Source of the DNA: Saonia flava
Lineage (GTDB): Bacteria; Bacteroidota; Bacteroidia; Flavobacteriales; Flavobacteriaceae
Length of the DNA: 64,000 bases
Assembly (NCBI RefSeq): GCF_011927795.1
Contig: NZ_JAATJJ010000001.1
Location: 2,109,062-2,173,061 of the forward strand
Direction of reading: 5' to 3'
Numbering within the stretch: position 1 is the stretch's first letter; the number at the start of each line of letters is the position of its first letter. A program made the position numbers and the translations under genes. The notes under the pieces were generated by a model. It made no database searches. It saw only the letters and a list, made by a program, of their open reading frames with translations, and had not been told where the DNA came from. Below are positions 17,637 to 27,000 of the stretch, in pieces.

Positions 17637-18632
17637 TTAAGAATTATAGGCCCATTTTAAATAAATGGCCCCCCATGTAAAACCACCTCCAAAGGCGGCA
17701 AAAACCAAATTGTCCCCTTTTTTTAATTGACTCTCGTAGTCGTTCAACAAAAGAGGTAATGTGGCAGATGTGGTGTTGCCGTATTTAGCAATATTCATCA
17801 TAACCTTAGAGTCGTCCACTCCGGCACGACTGGCTGTAGCGTTTATAATACGCTTATTTGCTTGATGTGGCACTAACCAATCCAAGTCTTCATTGCTTAA
17901 ATTGTTCTGTTTCATTATTTTCTCTGCAGCGTCAGCCATATTGGAAACAGCAAATTTAAATACTGTTTTCCCATCTTGCTTCACAAAGTGCTGTCTGTTC
18001 TTGACCGTTTCTTCAGAAGGAGGAAGAATAGACCCTCCTGCTTCTATCTTTAAAAAATTTCTGCCGACACCATCCACTCTTAAATACTCATCCTGCAACC
18101 CTAGTCCTTCATTGTTAGGCTCAAAGAGGACTGCGCCACCACCATCACCAAAAATAATACAGGTAGTCCTGTCCGTATAATCAATAATAGATGACATTTT
18201 ATCCGCTCCAATTAACAATACTTTTTTATATCTGCCTGATTCTATATAACTAGCTGCCGTGGACATACCATACAAAAAACTGGAACAAGCCGCTTGTAAA
18301 TCGTACCCAAAGGCATTCACCGCTCCTATTTCTGATGCCACATATGCGGCTGTTGCTGAAACTTGAATATCTGGAGTTGCCGTAGCAACAATAATCATGT
18401 CAATTTCTTTTGGATCTAGATTGCTTTTCCTTATTAAATCTTCGGCCGCCTTTATGGCAAGATAGGAAGTTCCCTCTCCCTCTTTTTTTAGTATCCTTCT
18501 CTCTTTGATACCAGTTCTGGAGGTAATCCATTCATCATTGGTATCTACCATGGTTTCCAATATTTTATTGGTCAACACAAAGTCTGGAACATACGCTCCC
18601 ACAGCTGTAATAGCTGCTGATAATTTGCTCAT
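17637..18632 (-). CDS. fabH: 3-oxoacyl-ACP synthase III
   Basis: Condenses acetyl-CoA (or branched starters) with malonyl-ACP to start fatty acid synthesis. From ATG 18632 the protein has 331 residues (MSKLSAAITAVGAYVPD); an upstream ATG at 18665 adds an unlikely hydrophobic leader. The catalytic triad is visible: Cys in QAACSSFLYGM, His in VPHQANKRI and Asn in KYGNTTSATLP. The gene heads a fabH-accB-accC unit. A strong terminator separates it from rpmF upstream, so it should have its own promoter within 18633-18750, which I could not pin down. Confidence 0.96.
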   Translation of the reverse strand: MSKLSAAITAVGAYVPDFVLTNKILETMVDTNDEWITSRTGIKERRILKKEGEGTSYLAIKAAEDLIRKSNLDPKEIDMIIVATATPDIQVSATAAYVASEIGAVNAFGYDLQAACSSFLYGMSTAASYIESGRYKKVLLIGADKMSSIIDYTDRTTCIIFGDGGGAVLFEPNNEGLGLQDEYLRVDGVGRNFLKIEAGGSILPPSEETVKNRQHFVKQDGKTVFKFAVSNMADAAEKIMKQNNLSNEDLDWLVPHQANKRIINATASRAGVDDSKVMMNIAKYGNTTSATLPLLLNDYESQLKKGDNLVFAAFGGGFTWGAIYLKWAYNS

Positions 18633-18749
18633 GCTAAAAATTGTTTTTTTGTAAAAAACATTCAAAAATTACTCAAAAGAGGTGAAAATTAATCATTTCA
18701 AACGACTTTTTGTCTAAAAATGACTTGTTTTTGTCTTTTTTTGAAATTC

Positions 18750-18784
18750 ACAAAAAAACTCCCACTTGAATTCAAGTGGGAGTT
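18750..18784 (-). terminator. Perfect palindromic terminator after rpmF
   Basis: A 28-base perfect palindrome at 18757-18784 (half-arm AACTCCCACTTGAA) is followed, on the minus strand, by seven T residues. It starts 24 bases past the rpmF stop and is the best intrinsic terminator in the window; it splits rpmF from fabH. Confidence 0.85.
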
Positions 18785-18807
18785 AAATGTAGTATTGTGG
18801 TAACAGA

Positions 18808-19005
18808 CTATGCTACTGCTTCTTCTGTTTTGTCTATTAGAACCTCACCGCGGTAATACAATTTACCCTCGTGCCAGTGCGCTCTGTGGTACAAATGTAT
18901 TTCTCCAGTAGTTGGGTCTTTCGCCAATTGTTGGTCCGCTGCCTTGTAATGGGTTCTTCTTTTGTCCCTTCTGGTTTTTGAAATTTTTCTTTTAGGATGT
19001 GCCAT
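18808..19005 (-). CDS. rpmF: 50S ribosomal protein L32
   Basis: Small basic large-subunit protein of 65 residues, beginning [22 protein letters not shown]. The paired cysteines of zinc-binding L32 forms are absent (region around LYHRAHW), a zinc-independent type. It follows yceD with an eight-base gap, the usual yceD-rpmF-fabH arrangement in bacteria, and ends in a strong terminator. Confidence 0.97.
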   Translation of the reverse strand: MAHPKRKISKTRRDKRRTHYKAADQQLAKDPTTGEIHLYHRAHWHEGKLYYRGEVLIDKTEEAVA

Positions 19006-19013
19006 TATGAAAC

Positions 19014-19547
19014 TTATTTATCCGTTAATAATTTTTTAAGTGCATCCCATCTGGGATCCGTATTTTCTTTGTTTTCTTTTTCTTCTTTTGGTTGTAATTC
19101 TTCCAGTCTTGTCAATGCCTCAGAATCCAGAGACCCATCCAGAACCCCTGGGTGAACTCTTTTAAGTGGCACTGCCAAAACCAACATTTCGTAAATATAT
19201 TGGGCAATGTTTATTTGATGTTCTCCATGCGGAATAATTAATATCTCATCATTCTCATCATTGTACTCTTCACCAAACTTAATCACCAACTCCAAATCAC
19301 CTTTTATTTCTTGGTCATAGGGTTCGTTGGTAATGTCGCAATTTACGTTTACAATGCCAGTAGCGGATAATTCCAGCTCCAGCATGGTAGTTAATTTGTT
19401 CAATTGGGCATCAATATGAATATCTGCTTTATTGAACTCATTGTAATCAAAAGATTCAAAGAACGTATTCTTTATATTGTAATCAAACTTGTGCTTTCCT
19501 AGACTCAATCCTGAGAAAGGAATGTCAAACTCCTTTTGCTTCACCAT
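19014..19547 (-). CDS. yceD: YceD/DUF177 family protein
   Basis: DUF177 proteins are implicated in 23S rRNA/ribosome assembly and almost always precede rpmF. From ATG 19547 the protein has 177 residues ([21 protein letters not shown]), with the strand-rich core and the conserved end [15 protein letters not shown] more distal ATG at 19580 is disfavoured because the predicted transcription start, set by the promoter at 19591-19620, lies near 19584. In plants and bacteria two conserved cysteines are common; here one Cys ([12 protein letters not shown]) is seen. Confidence 0.93.
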   Translation of the reverse strand: MVKQKEFDIPFSGLSLGKHKFDYNIKNTFFESFDYNEFNKADIHIDAQLNKLTTMLELELSATGIVNVNCDITNEPYDQEIKGDLELVIKFGEEYNDENDEILIIPHGEHQINIAQYIYEMLVLAVPLKRVHPGVLDGSLDSEALTRLEELQPKEEKENKENTDPRWDALKKLLTDK

Positions 19548-19590
19548 GTTCAACACTTGTTTAATGCATTTCCTGCTCAAAACAGGGGTG

Positions 19591-19620
19591 CAAAGATACT
19601 ATTATTTTATAAAATCCCAA
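19591..19620 (-). promoter_or_regulatory. Bacteroidetes-type promoter of yceD-rpmF
   Basis: On the minus strand TTG (19620-19618), 19 bases, then TATCTTTG (19598-19591): a full match to the primary-sigma pattern of the phylum. Predicted transcript start is near 19584, about 37 bases before the yceD start codon. Confidence 0.85.
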
Positions 19621-19710
19621 CTTTTTTAAAGCTAAAAGCCTTATAGTTTGTTGGTTGATACAACAAAGTAACGATTGTTTCATCAAGAATAAAAATAGCT
19701 TAAGAATAAA

Positions 19711-20757
19711 TTATCGTTTTATCCGCTGTTTCCTCAATGGGTTTTTGGTTAATTCCAAATACTCCATCCTGTTTCTAAAAATCTTGATTCCCATAAAAAC
19801 GGCTTCTTTAAATGAGCTGTGGTCTGCTTTGCCCTTTCCCGCTATTTCATATGCTGTACCATGATCTGGTGATGTTCTCACCTTATTCAGGCCAGCGGTA
19901 AAGTTAACCCCTTTGCCAAAGGACATGGTCTTAAAGGGAATAAGTCCTTGGTCGTGATACGCGGCCAAAATAGCATCAAAATTCTTATAGGATTCTGCAC
20001 CGAAAAAACTGTCTGCCGCATACGGGCCATATACCAAATGCCCTTTTTCAAAAAGTTCATTAATCACAGGTTTCATAACCTCATCGTCCTCTTTTCCAAT
20101 GACTCCGTTATCACCACTATGAGGGTTTATTCCAAGCATAGCGATTTTGGGCCTGCGAATGCCAAAATCCATTTTTAAAGAGTCTTCTATGATCTTTACC
20201 TTTTCTTTGATTAACTTAGGAGTAATGGCTTTAGCCACATCTTTTACCGCCACGTGATCTGTTAAAAGTCCCACTTTTAAATCGTCCGTTACCATAAACA
20301 TAAGGCTTTCGCCTTCTAACTCCTTTGCCAAATAATCCGTATGTCCAGGAAAATTAAAATCGTCGGCTTGAATGTTATTTTTATTGATGGGTGCTGTAAC
20401 CAACACATCTATATCCCCTTTTTTTAACGCTTTAACGGCGTCTCGCAAGGACTTAATGGAGAAGGAACCAGCTTCTTTACTGTTCTTCCCAAATTCAATT
20501 GTTGGCAAATCCTTCCATACGTTCACCACATTAATTTTACCATCTAAAGCTTTGGATGCGTCATGTATTCCATGGAAATTAATCTCAATCCCCAATAAAT
20601 TCTTTTGGGCAGATATGGTTTTGTTGGATGCAAAAATAATAGGGGTGCAAAAATCCAGCATTCTTTCATCTTCAAAAGTCTTAAGAACCACCTCGCAGCC
20701 TATACCGTTTAAATCCCCTATAGAAATCCCAACTTTTATTTTTCCGGTCTCGTGCAT
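19711..20757 (-). CDS. pdxA: 4-hydroxythreonine-4-phosphate dehydrogenase
   Basis: NAD-dependent oxidation and decarboxylation in de novo pyridoxal-5-phosphate synthesis; the product condenses with deoxyxylulose phosphate through PdxJ. The 348-residue protein shows VGISIGDLNGIG at the N-terminus, TAPINK, FPGHTDYLA and GINPHSGDNGVIG, and YHDQGLIPFK with the metal-binding histidines, then RTSPDHGTAYEIAGKG. Length is normal. It is upstream of yceD on the same strand, but the yceD promoter makes that cluster at least partly independent. It is divergent from ribE across 55 bases. Confidence 0.96.
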   Translation of the reverse strand: MHETGKIKVGISIGDLNGIGCEVVLKTFEDERMLDFCTPIIFASNKTISAQKNLLGIEINFHGIHDASKALDGKINVVNVWKDLPTIEFGKNSKEAGSFSIKSLRDAVKALKKGDIDVLVTAPINKNNIQADDFNFPGHTDYLAKELEGESLMFMVTDDLKVGLLTDHVAVKDVAKAITPKLIKEKVKIIEDSLKMDFGIRRPKIAMLGINPHSGDNGVIGKEDDEVMKPVINELFEKGHLVYGPYAADSFFGAESYKNFDAILAAYHDQGLIPFKTMSFGKGVNFTAGLNKVRTSPDHGTAYEIAGKGKADHSSFKEAVFMGIKIFRNRMEYLELTKNPLRKQRIKR

Positions 20758-20812
20758 ACCTTTATGCCTTTATATCTAAATTTACAGCAAAACTACTTAA
20801 TTAAAACGATAC

Positions 20813-21403
20813 ATGTTTACAGGCATCATTGAAACACTTGGAACAATAGAAAAACTAGAAAACGAAGGACATAATCTTCATATGACCATACATTCCAGTA
20901 TTGCCACGGAGCTAAAAATTGATCAAAGTATAGCGCATAATGGTGTATGCTTAACTGTGGTGGCCCTAAATGGAGACACTTACACTGTAACGGCAATTGA
21001 AGAAACCCTACAAAAAAGCAATTTAGGTTTTTTAAAGGAGGGGGATGTTGTAAACTTAGAACGTGCCATGGTTTTGGGCGCTAGGTTGGATGGTCATATT
21101 GTTCAAGGCCATGTAGACCAAACTGCTATTTGTACTAGTATAGAAGAAAAAAATGGAAGTTGGTTTTTTTCTTTTGAGTATGATGCCAAACAAAACAATG
21201 TGACCATTGAAAAAGGATCCATTACGATTGATGGCACCAGTTTAACAGTTATAGACTCCAATATAAATACGTTTAGTGTGGCCATAATTCCCTACACCTA
21301 CGAGAACACTCGCTTTAACTCCTACAAAAAAGGAACGATTGTCAATTTGGAATTTGATGTCATAGGAAAGTACGTTGCCAAGCTAATGGGAACGGCAAAA
21401 TAG
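20813..21403 (+). CDS. ribE: Riboflavin synthase alpha subunit
   Basis: Dismutates two 6,7-dimethyl-8-ribityllumazine molecules to riboflavin. The 196-residue protein has two tandem lumazine-binding barrels: MFTGIIETLGTIEKLE with NGVCLTV (about 1-90), and the second half with VQGHVDQT and DGTSLTV (about 95-190). Standard length. No FMN riboswitch is present in the 55-base leader. The stop codon lies within a hairpin at 21388-21411. Confidence 0.96.
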   Translation: MFTGIIETLGTIEKLENEGHNLHMTIHSSIATELKIDQSIAHNGVCLTVVALNGDTYTVTAIEETLQKSNLGFLKEGDVVNLERAMVLGARLDGHIVQGHVDQTAICTSIEEKNGSWFFSFEYDAKQNNVTIEKGSITIDGTSLTVIDSNINTFSVAIIPYTYENTRFNSYKKGTIVNLEFDVIGKYVAKLMGTAK

Positions 21404-21427
21404 CCATTCCCAATAAAGTTTGTTTTT
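21388..21427 (+). terminator. Terminator hairpin overlapping the ribE stop codon
   Basis: Arms GGGAACGGC (21388-21396) and GCCATTCCC (21403-21411) pair at eight of nine positions around a six-base loop, followed by AATAAAG and a run of six T. The ribE TAG (21401-21403) sits in the loop and second arm. It lies between the convergent ribE and cupin genes. Confidence 0.5.
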
Positions 21428-21430
21428 TAA

Positions 21431-21973
21431 CTATACAAACTGGATTCCATGCTTTCCACAAATATTTGAAACCTTTTCAAAATCTGGTGGACCCTCGGGT
21501 AATTTTGATAATTCCACAAACATTTTTTCTATTCCAGCCGGAAAGGCACTTGTAATCATCTTAGCCTTTTCAGTACCCACAACCTTCCACGAATGCGGTA
21601 TGTTTTTAGGGGCGAACGCAGTATCTCCCTCATTTAAAACTGTTACTTTACCGTCGACCATTATCTCTACTTGTCCCTTGATGACTCTAAAAATCTCATC
21701 TTCCTTGGTGTGTACATGCGGAGGTATGCCGGTACCTGGTTCAACATTGTCTACCCATTCGGTAATTTGATTTGCTGTTTCGCTTCCAACCAATTTATGT
21801 GTTTGAATATCACCAATCACATTAAACACCTCTCCTTCTTTGTCCTTAATAACTTTAGGGGAAATTGATTCTGGAGAACTGGTGCCAGCTAGTATTTGAC
21901 CTGGAAGGATTGTTGGAGTAAGGGTAATACCTATGCCTATACTTGTCGATTTAATAAATTCTTTTCTGTTCAT
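21431..21973 (-). CDS. Exported cupin-domain protein
   Basis: A 180-residue protein with a signal-like N-terminus (MNRKEFIKSTSIGIGITLTP; RK rather than RR, so at best a Tat-like signal) and one cupin barrel at about 75-165. Metal ligands are visible as HVHTKEDE in motif 1 and the His of IPHSWKVV in motif 2. Such single-domain cupins bind small ligands or act as dioxygenases or isomerases; the substrate is unknown. It follows the AraC-type regulator on the same strand after 84 bases, and may be cotranscribed or separately controlled. Confidence 0.8.
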   Translation of the reverse strand: MNRKEFIKSTSIGIGITLTPTILPGQILAGTSSPESISPKVIKDKEGEVFNVIGDIQTHKLVGSETANQITEWVDNVEPGTGIPPHVHTKEDEIFRVIKGQVEIMVDGKVTVLNEGDTAFAPKNIPHSWKVVGTEKAKMITSAFPAGIEKMFVELSKLPEGPPDFEKVSNICGKHGIQFV

Positions 21974-22057
21974 AAATTAAAGTTTTTTGCAAGTTACATT
22001 GCATTTAATATGTTGAAAATGTGAAAACTGCGGTAAAACCTTAGAATAAAAGAACTC

Positions 22058-22864
22058 TTAACTGTTTCTAAGTACAGAAGGGGAGGTGCCTGTATGCTGT
22101 TTGTAGAAATAGCTGAAATAATCTGGGGAAGAGAAGCCTAATTCATAACAAATCTCCTTGATTGTTTTGTCTGAAAATTTTAGTTCATGGCGAGCCCTCA
22201 TTATGCGCTGTTCCGTTATTAAGCTTTTTGCATTTGTATGTAGAACTTCTTTTACGCACTCATTTAAGTATTTGCTGGACACATTAAGCAATTTAGCATA
22301 ATCATCCACCTCATGATATTTATTAAACCATTGGTTGATTAATTTTTTAAACTTAAAAACTATAGTTTTTTTATTACTTGTTTCCCAGATAACAGACTTA
22401 ATGTTGCATTGCCCATCACAATAGACAAAAAAAGTGTTCAGCAGTGAGATAATGGCATCTTCCTTGTGTTTAAGATGCGAGCCTATTAATTCATCGAGCA
22501 TTTCCAATATGTCTATTATTCTTTTTTCTATTCCTGGAGCCAGATTTATTTTGGGCACTTCATCTTGTCCAAAAAGTCTAACCTCATTAATATGTAACTT
22601 ACTTAATAAAGGGTTGTCCAATATTTCTTTATCAAGAAATAAAACATAGCCTGTTGAAGAAGGTTTGGTTTTTAATATTTTCCAATTATTTCTTGGGTGC
22701 AGAAAGAATATGGAGCTTGATGAATTTTTATAAACCGTAGAATCAATTTCAATAGCCATGCCGTCTGTTTGGAGAAGACAAATAGCATAGCAATCTCCAT
22801 TGGTATTAGTAGTAAGTTTGTTTACTATCCTTGATATTTTAACCGTTTCTATAGACATTTTCAT
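22058..22864 (-). CDS. AraC-family transcriptional regulator
   Basis: A 268-residue one-component regulator. The N-terminal ~170 residues are a cupin-like ligand-sensing or dimerisation region without clear motif. The C-terminal ~100 residues hold the two helix-turn-helix units, with the second seen in TIKEICYELGFSSPDYFSYFYKQHTGTSPS, the AraC signature. It is 36 bases downstream of the NagX-like gene and 84 bases upstream of the cupin gene, which are candidate targets. The inducer is unknown. Confidence 0.9.
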   Translation of the reverse strand: MKMSIETVKISRIVNKLTTNTNGDCYAICLLQTDGMAIEIDSTVYKNSSSSIFFLHPRNNWKILKTKPSSTGYVLFLDKEILDNPLLSKLHINEVRLFGQDEVPKINLAPGIEKRIIDILEMLDELIGSHLKHKEDAIISLLNTFFVYCDGQCNIKSVIWETSNKKTIVFKFKKLINQWFNKYHEVDDYAKLLNVSSKYLNECVKEVLHTNAKSLITEQRIMRARHELKFSDKTIKEICYELGFSSPDYFSYFYKQHTGTSPSVLRNS

Positions 22865-22900
22865 TTAATTACATCTCATTTCTAATTCCCTCCACAACAA

Positions 22901-23986
22901 TTATACTTTTATAAAAATCTTTCTTTTATAAAGTATTTGTGCCAAAAACAAGTAAAAGGCCACTACAGAAAGACCATACAAGAGGGATGACATTTTAATG
23001 GGCATAAAACCTTGTACATATACTGTATTGAACAACCAGCCATGTAATGATGTTTCTCCTACTTTGATCATGCCCATTAATTTGGAAATAAAACTGGACA
23101 AGAAATAGATGGTAATGGCATTAGCGCCCACTTTCTTAAAGATACTGCCAAACTGTATCCCTTTTACATCTGTCAAGAAATAAATCAATGCCAAAACTAT
23201 ATTGGCCCAACCGGCCGTTACCATTACAAAACTGCTCGTCCATAAAGCCTTATTAATTGGAAAAGCCAAATCCCAGAGATGTCCTACAATTAGAAAAATC
23301 ACTCCCAGTGCCGCTAACAGCACCTCCTTCTTTTGCCTTTTGGAAACCAAGATCAACCCCGTAAAAATACCCAACAAAGAGGTGGCTATGGAGGGTAGCG
23401 TGCTCAATAGGCCTTCTGGATCATAATCTGCCTTATAATTATGTGTCCCAAAAACCATAACATCCAAATAATTTGCAAGGTTATTAGGTGCCCTTTCCAA
23501 AGTGGATGCTACACCACTAACAGGAATAAGGGTCATCAATGCCCAGTAGCCCAATAAAAAGGTTGCACAAATGCCTATTAACACCTTCCAATTACAATTA
23601 ATGAACAAAATCGCTGCAAAGAAAAACACAACTCCTATTCGTTGTAATACTCCAGGAAAACGAATGTCGGCGAAATCCTTAAGGAATGGAAAACTCAATG
23701 TAAATGCACCAAGGAACAACCCCAAACCTATAAGTTTCAAAGTCCGAATGGTTATTTTTTTATACGTGCCACTATTTGTTTTTTTGTTCTTATAAGCAAA
23801 AACAATGGATGTCCCTACAATGAACAAAAAGAATGGAAATACCAAGTCGGTAGGAGTGTACCCATGCCAACTTGCATGTAAAAATGGCGCATATACATTT
23901 GACCAAGTTCCGGGGGTATTCACCAAAACCATTAAGGCTATGGTGAGTCCTCTAAAAATGTCTACCGATAAAATTCTTTCTTTCAT
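22901..23986 (-). CDS. NagX/HGSNAT-like multipass membrane acyltransferase (DUF5009/DUF1624-like)
   Basis: A 361-residue inner-membrane protein with about ten hydrophobic helices. It begins ILSVDIFRGLTIALMVLVNTPG and has WHGYTPTDLVFPFFLFIVGTS, the two signature blocks of the heparan-alpha-glucosaminide N-acetyltransferase-like family (NagX). The family is thought to transfer acetyl groups across the membrane to amino sugars; in Bacteroidetes it is often found near glucosamine and polysaccharide use genes. No NAG catabolic genes are adjacent here. Role therefore inferred only from family. Confidence 0.88.
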   Translation of the reverse strand: MKERILSVDIFRGLTIALMVLVNTPGTWSNVYAPFLHASWHGYTPTDLVFPFFLFIVGTSIVFAYKNKKTNSGTYKKITIRTLKLIGLGLFLGAFTLSFPFLKDFADIRFPGVLQRIGVVFFFAAILFINCNWKVLIGICATFLLGYWALMTLIPVSGVASTLERAPNNLANYLDVMVFGTHNYKADYDPEGLLSTLPSIATSLLGIFTGLILVSKRQKKEVLLAALGVIFLIVGHLWDLAFPINKALWTSSFVMVTAGWANIVLALIYFLTDVKGIQFGSIFKKVGANAITIYFLSSFISKLMGMIKVGETSLHGWLFNTVYVQGFMPIKMSSLLYGLSVVAFYLFLAQILYKRKIFIKV

Positions 23987-24044
23987 ATCTTTAAAGTTTA
24001 GTTGGCTCTTTAAAGATACGTTTTTGGTCTATAAAAGCAGGTTT

Positions 24045-27000
24045 TTATTTATTGGAAAAGCTAACATTTGCCGGCTTGGTACTTTTTTTAAATCCAATCA
24101 ATTGTTCCTTCGCATCAATAACAGCTTTAACATATTTCTTAAAATCGGCATAATCTTCAATGGCAATTCTATCTTTTGGAGTGTTTGCCTCTATGCTTAC
24201 TTTAAGTTCGTTTTCGTTACCTAACTTATAATCAATTACAAAGCTGTGGTTCTTAAAGCTATAATTTTTGCTTTCTGGAACTTCAACAAAACGCTCATCA
24301 TGGCCTATTCTAATGATATAACTGGATTTATAGATATCGGCATTCTCATATAGCACATAATCTATTGGGAAAAAACGCTCATCTTCATCTATAATGGAGC
24401 TATTATAGGCATTATTCACTTTAGGCAACCTAAAGACCTTTAAACTCCCTATTTCATCCATAGTTTCATTTATTGTGAGTTCAGAAGTATATTCAACATT
24501 TGGAGACCTTAATTCATATTTAATGTTGTAAATAGAATCCAATTTGAAATCTTCTGAAATTCTAGCCCCAAAATCTTCTGAAATTGCATCCTTTATAGTG
24601 CTATAGTTTTTCTCTTTTAATATACTGGCGTAGTTAGAATTTATACTTCCCTTGTAAATTGAATTTATCTTTAATTTATGGCTGTTGTCGCCCAATACAT
24701 ATTCCATGTGGCTTTCCACTTCTGTAGGAACGTGATTGATATTTTTTAACTTGTATATACCCGTTTGTTCTGATGAAAACCATTTATTGGGAATGTCCAA
24801 TGCCGTAGCACCTTCCAAACTTGTTGGGATAGACCTGTAAGGCAAATTGTTGTCGGTTAATTCCAAATATTGTGGGGCTCCATCAATAAAGACTTTGGCA
24901 ATACAGTGATTAAAGTCTTGGTTTGGAAGTACCATGGAGCGCTCTCCATAGTCGGAGGTCAATACAAGAACCATATGCGATTTCAAACCGGCCATTTGTG
25001 CCAACGTAACATATAAAGCAGAGAAATCTTTACAATCTCCTAGTTTAGATTTAATAGTTTTTGACGGTTCTTTAGGAACATAGCCACTTTGCATAAAACT
25101 AACATGGCTATAACTAAAGTTCTCCATAATATAAAAATAGATACGCTCCGCTTTGTCATCTTCATTAAGCTTAGCAGTTCCTTCTGGAAAAATCTCTTTA
25201 AAGGCCTCTTCTACATCTGAATTTACTAATAACTGTGGTCTAACCAAATCTGAATACCAAATTGCAATATCATCCCAAGAACCAATTGTGCTTATATGGA
25301 GTGTTCTACTAACATCCGACGTACTAGGCATATAGTTTTCCTCGGCCTTTAAACCCGATATATTTTCAACATTCCAGGTGTGGCAAATAAAATCGTCTAT
25401 CTTTTCTGTTGTATATTCCACATCCCCATTGACTACCTCTCCTATTATTTGTTTCTCTTTTGGAGTCAGTATTTTTACAACTGTTTTGGTTGAGGGGTGA
25501 AAAGAATCAAACTGAAAATAGTTTACATAGTCTTTATAAAATCTACCTGAAGAGCTTTGGTTCATTTCATAATCAATATGTATAACATCTCCTATTTTTA
25601 GGTTGTTGAAAACAAGGTTAGACCCACTTTTAGAAGCCGGCACCACTGAGTTGTCTGGCTTCACAAGTTCTGATTTAGAAATGCTGTAGGTCCCAGACAA
25701 GCCTAAATCTAATTCTTTAAGTGATTCTATTCCATTATCTGATGTTATTTCCACTATATACGTGTATTTAGATTTATTTCCTCCTTCTTCATATAATTGA
25801 ATAATGCTTTGGTCCAACAAATAATTATACCCGTAATTATTTTCTACTCCTTTGTTTCTGTTTTTGGCTATATACCCATACACATCTGAAACCTCCAATT
25901 GTTTAAAATAATCTTTCTCCTTAGAGAGGTCGTTTATCTTTTTTCTTAGAGATTTACTTGCGCTATTATGCTTTAAAGAAGCACTATAATACTCCAGTGA
26001 TTTTTTCTTTTGCCCCGTTTGCTCCAAGGCATTGCCCATAAGTTCCATTGCATTAAAGGAGTGTGGGAAATTTTTGAGCATTTGTTCTATAAATGGAATA
26101 GATTCCTCGTACTTCTTATACTGGTGCATATAGTTAATGTAGTCCTCTAAATATGAATTATCTCCTAAAAGTTGTTCATATATATTGGCGAACAGGGGCA
26201 AAACCTCTTCTTTTCTTTCCAATTTATTATAGTTGCTTGCAAGACTTTTTAAGGCAGGATAATTAAAATAGTCTTTGTTTATATTTTCCAAAATCTCTAA
26301 CGATTTAGAATCTTCATTTAAATATTGCGAATACACAAATAGGTATGATCTTAATATTTTTATATTATCACTGTGGTTCAAGGCAATATCGTCCATGACT
26401 TCCTTAACCCTCTCTTTGTTTTCATTTCTAAGATGAATAAGTAATTCTGAAATCTTTTTAAGAACATCAGAATCTGTAGATTCTGAGAATTCATTCATAA
26501 AATCCTCAAATTCTTTAATGGGTAATTTGTAAAGCTCTCTTGAATTTTGAAACTCATAGACATAGGACAAATAATATTTGTCATCGTCCTTTTTTATATT
26601 TTCTTTTAATTCTTTTGTAGAAGTAAAATCCTTCTCCTGCGTATATGCAACGATCATATACTTCTTTAAAATGGAGCTCTTTGGGTATTTTTTTAATAAT
26701 GGAGACAGAATTTCTTTAGCCTCTGTATATTTTGAGTTTCTTATATACGTGTTTAAAAGACAGAATTGTATAAGAAAATTGTTGGGGTCTGCTTTTAATT
26801 TCTGTGCAAAATACTCTTCTACTGGATGCTTAATACTATTTGGTGAAATCTTGGTCGATTCACTTATATTATATTCTTCAGAATATGTGTCATAACTTAA
26901 GTCTGTCAAGGAATTTCCATCCTTATCCGTTATTCTTGCAATAAAATAACCAACACCTCCACTATCCGCATTCTTTATTAACAAACGATTAATGCCCACT

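Noticed and set aside
20758-20812. FMN riboswitch upstream of ribE
   Set aside because: Only 55 bases of leader and no RFN-type conserved segments.
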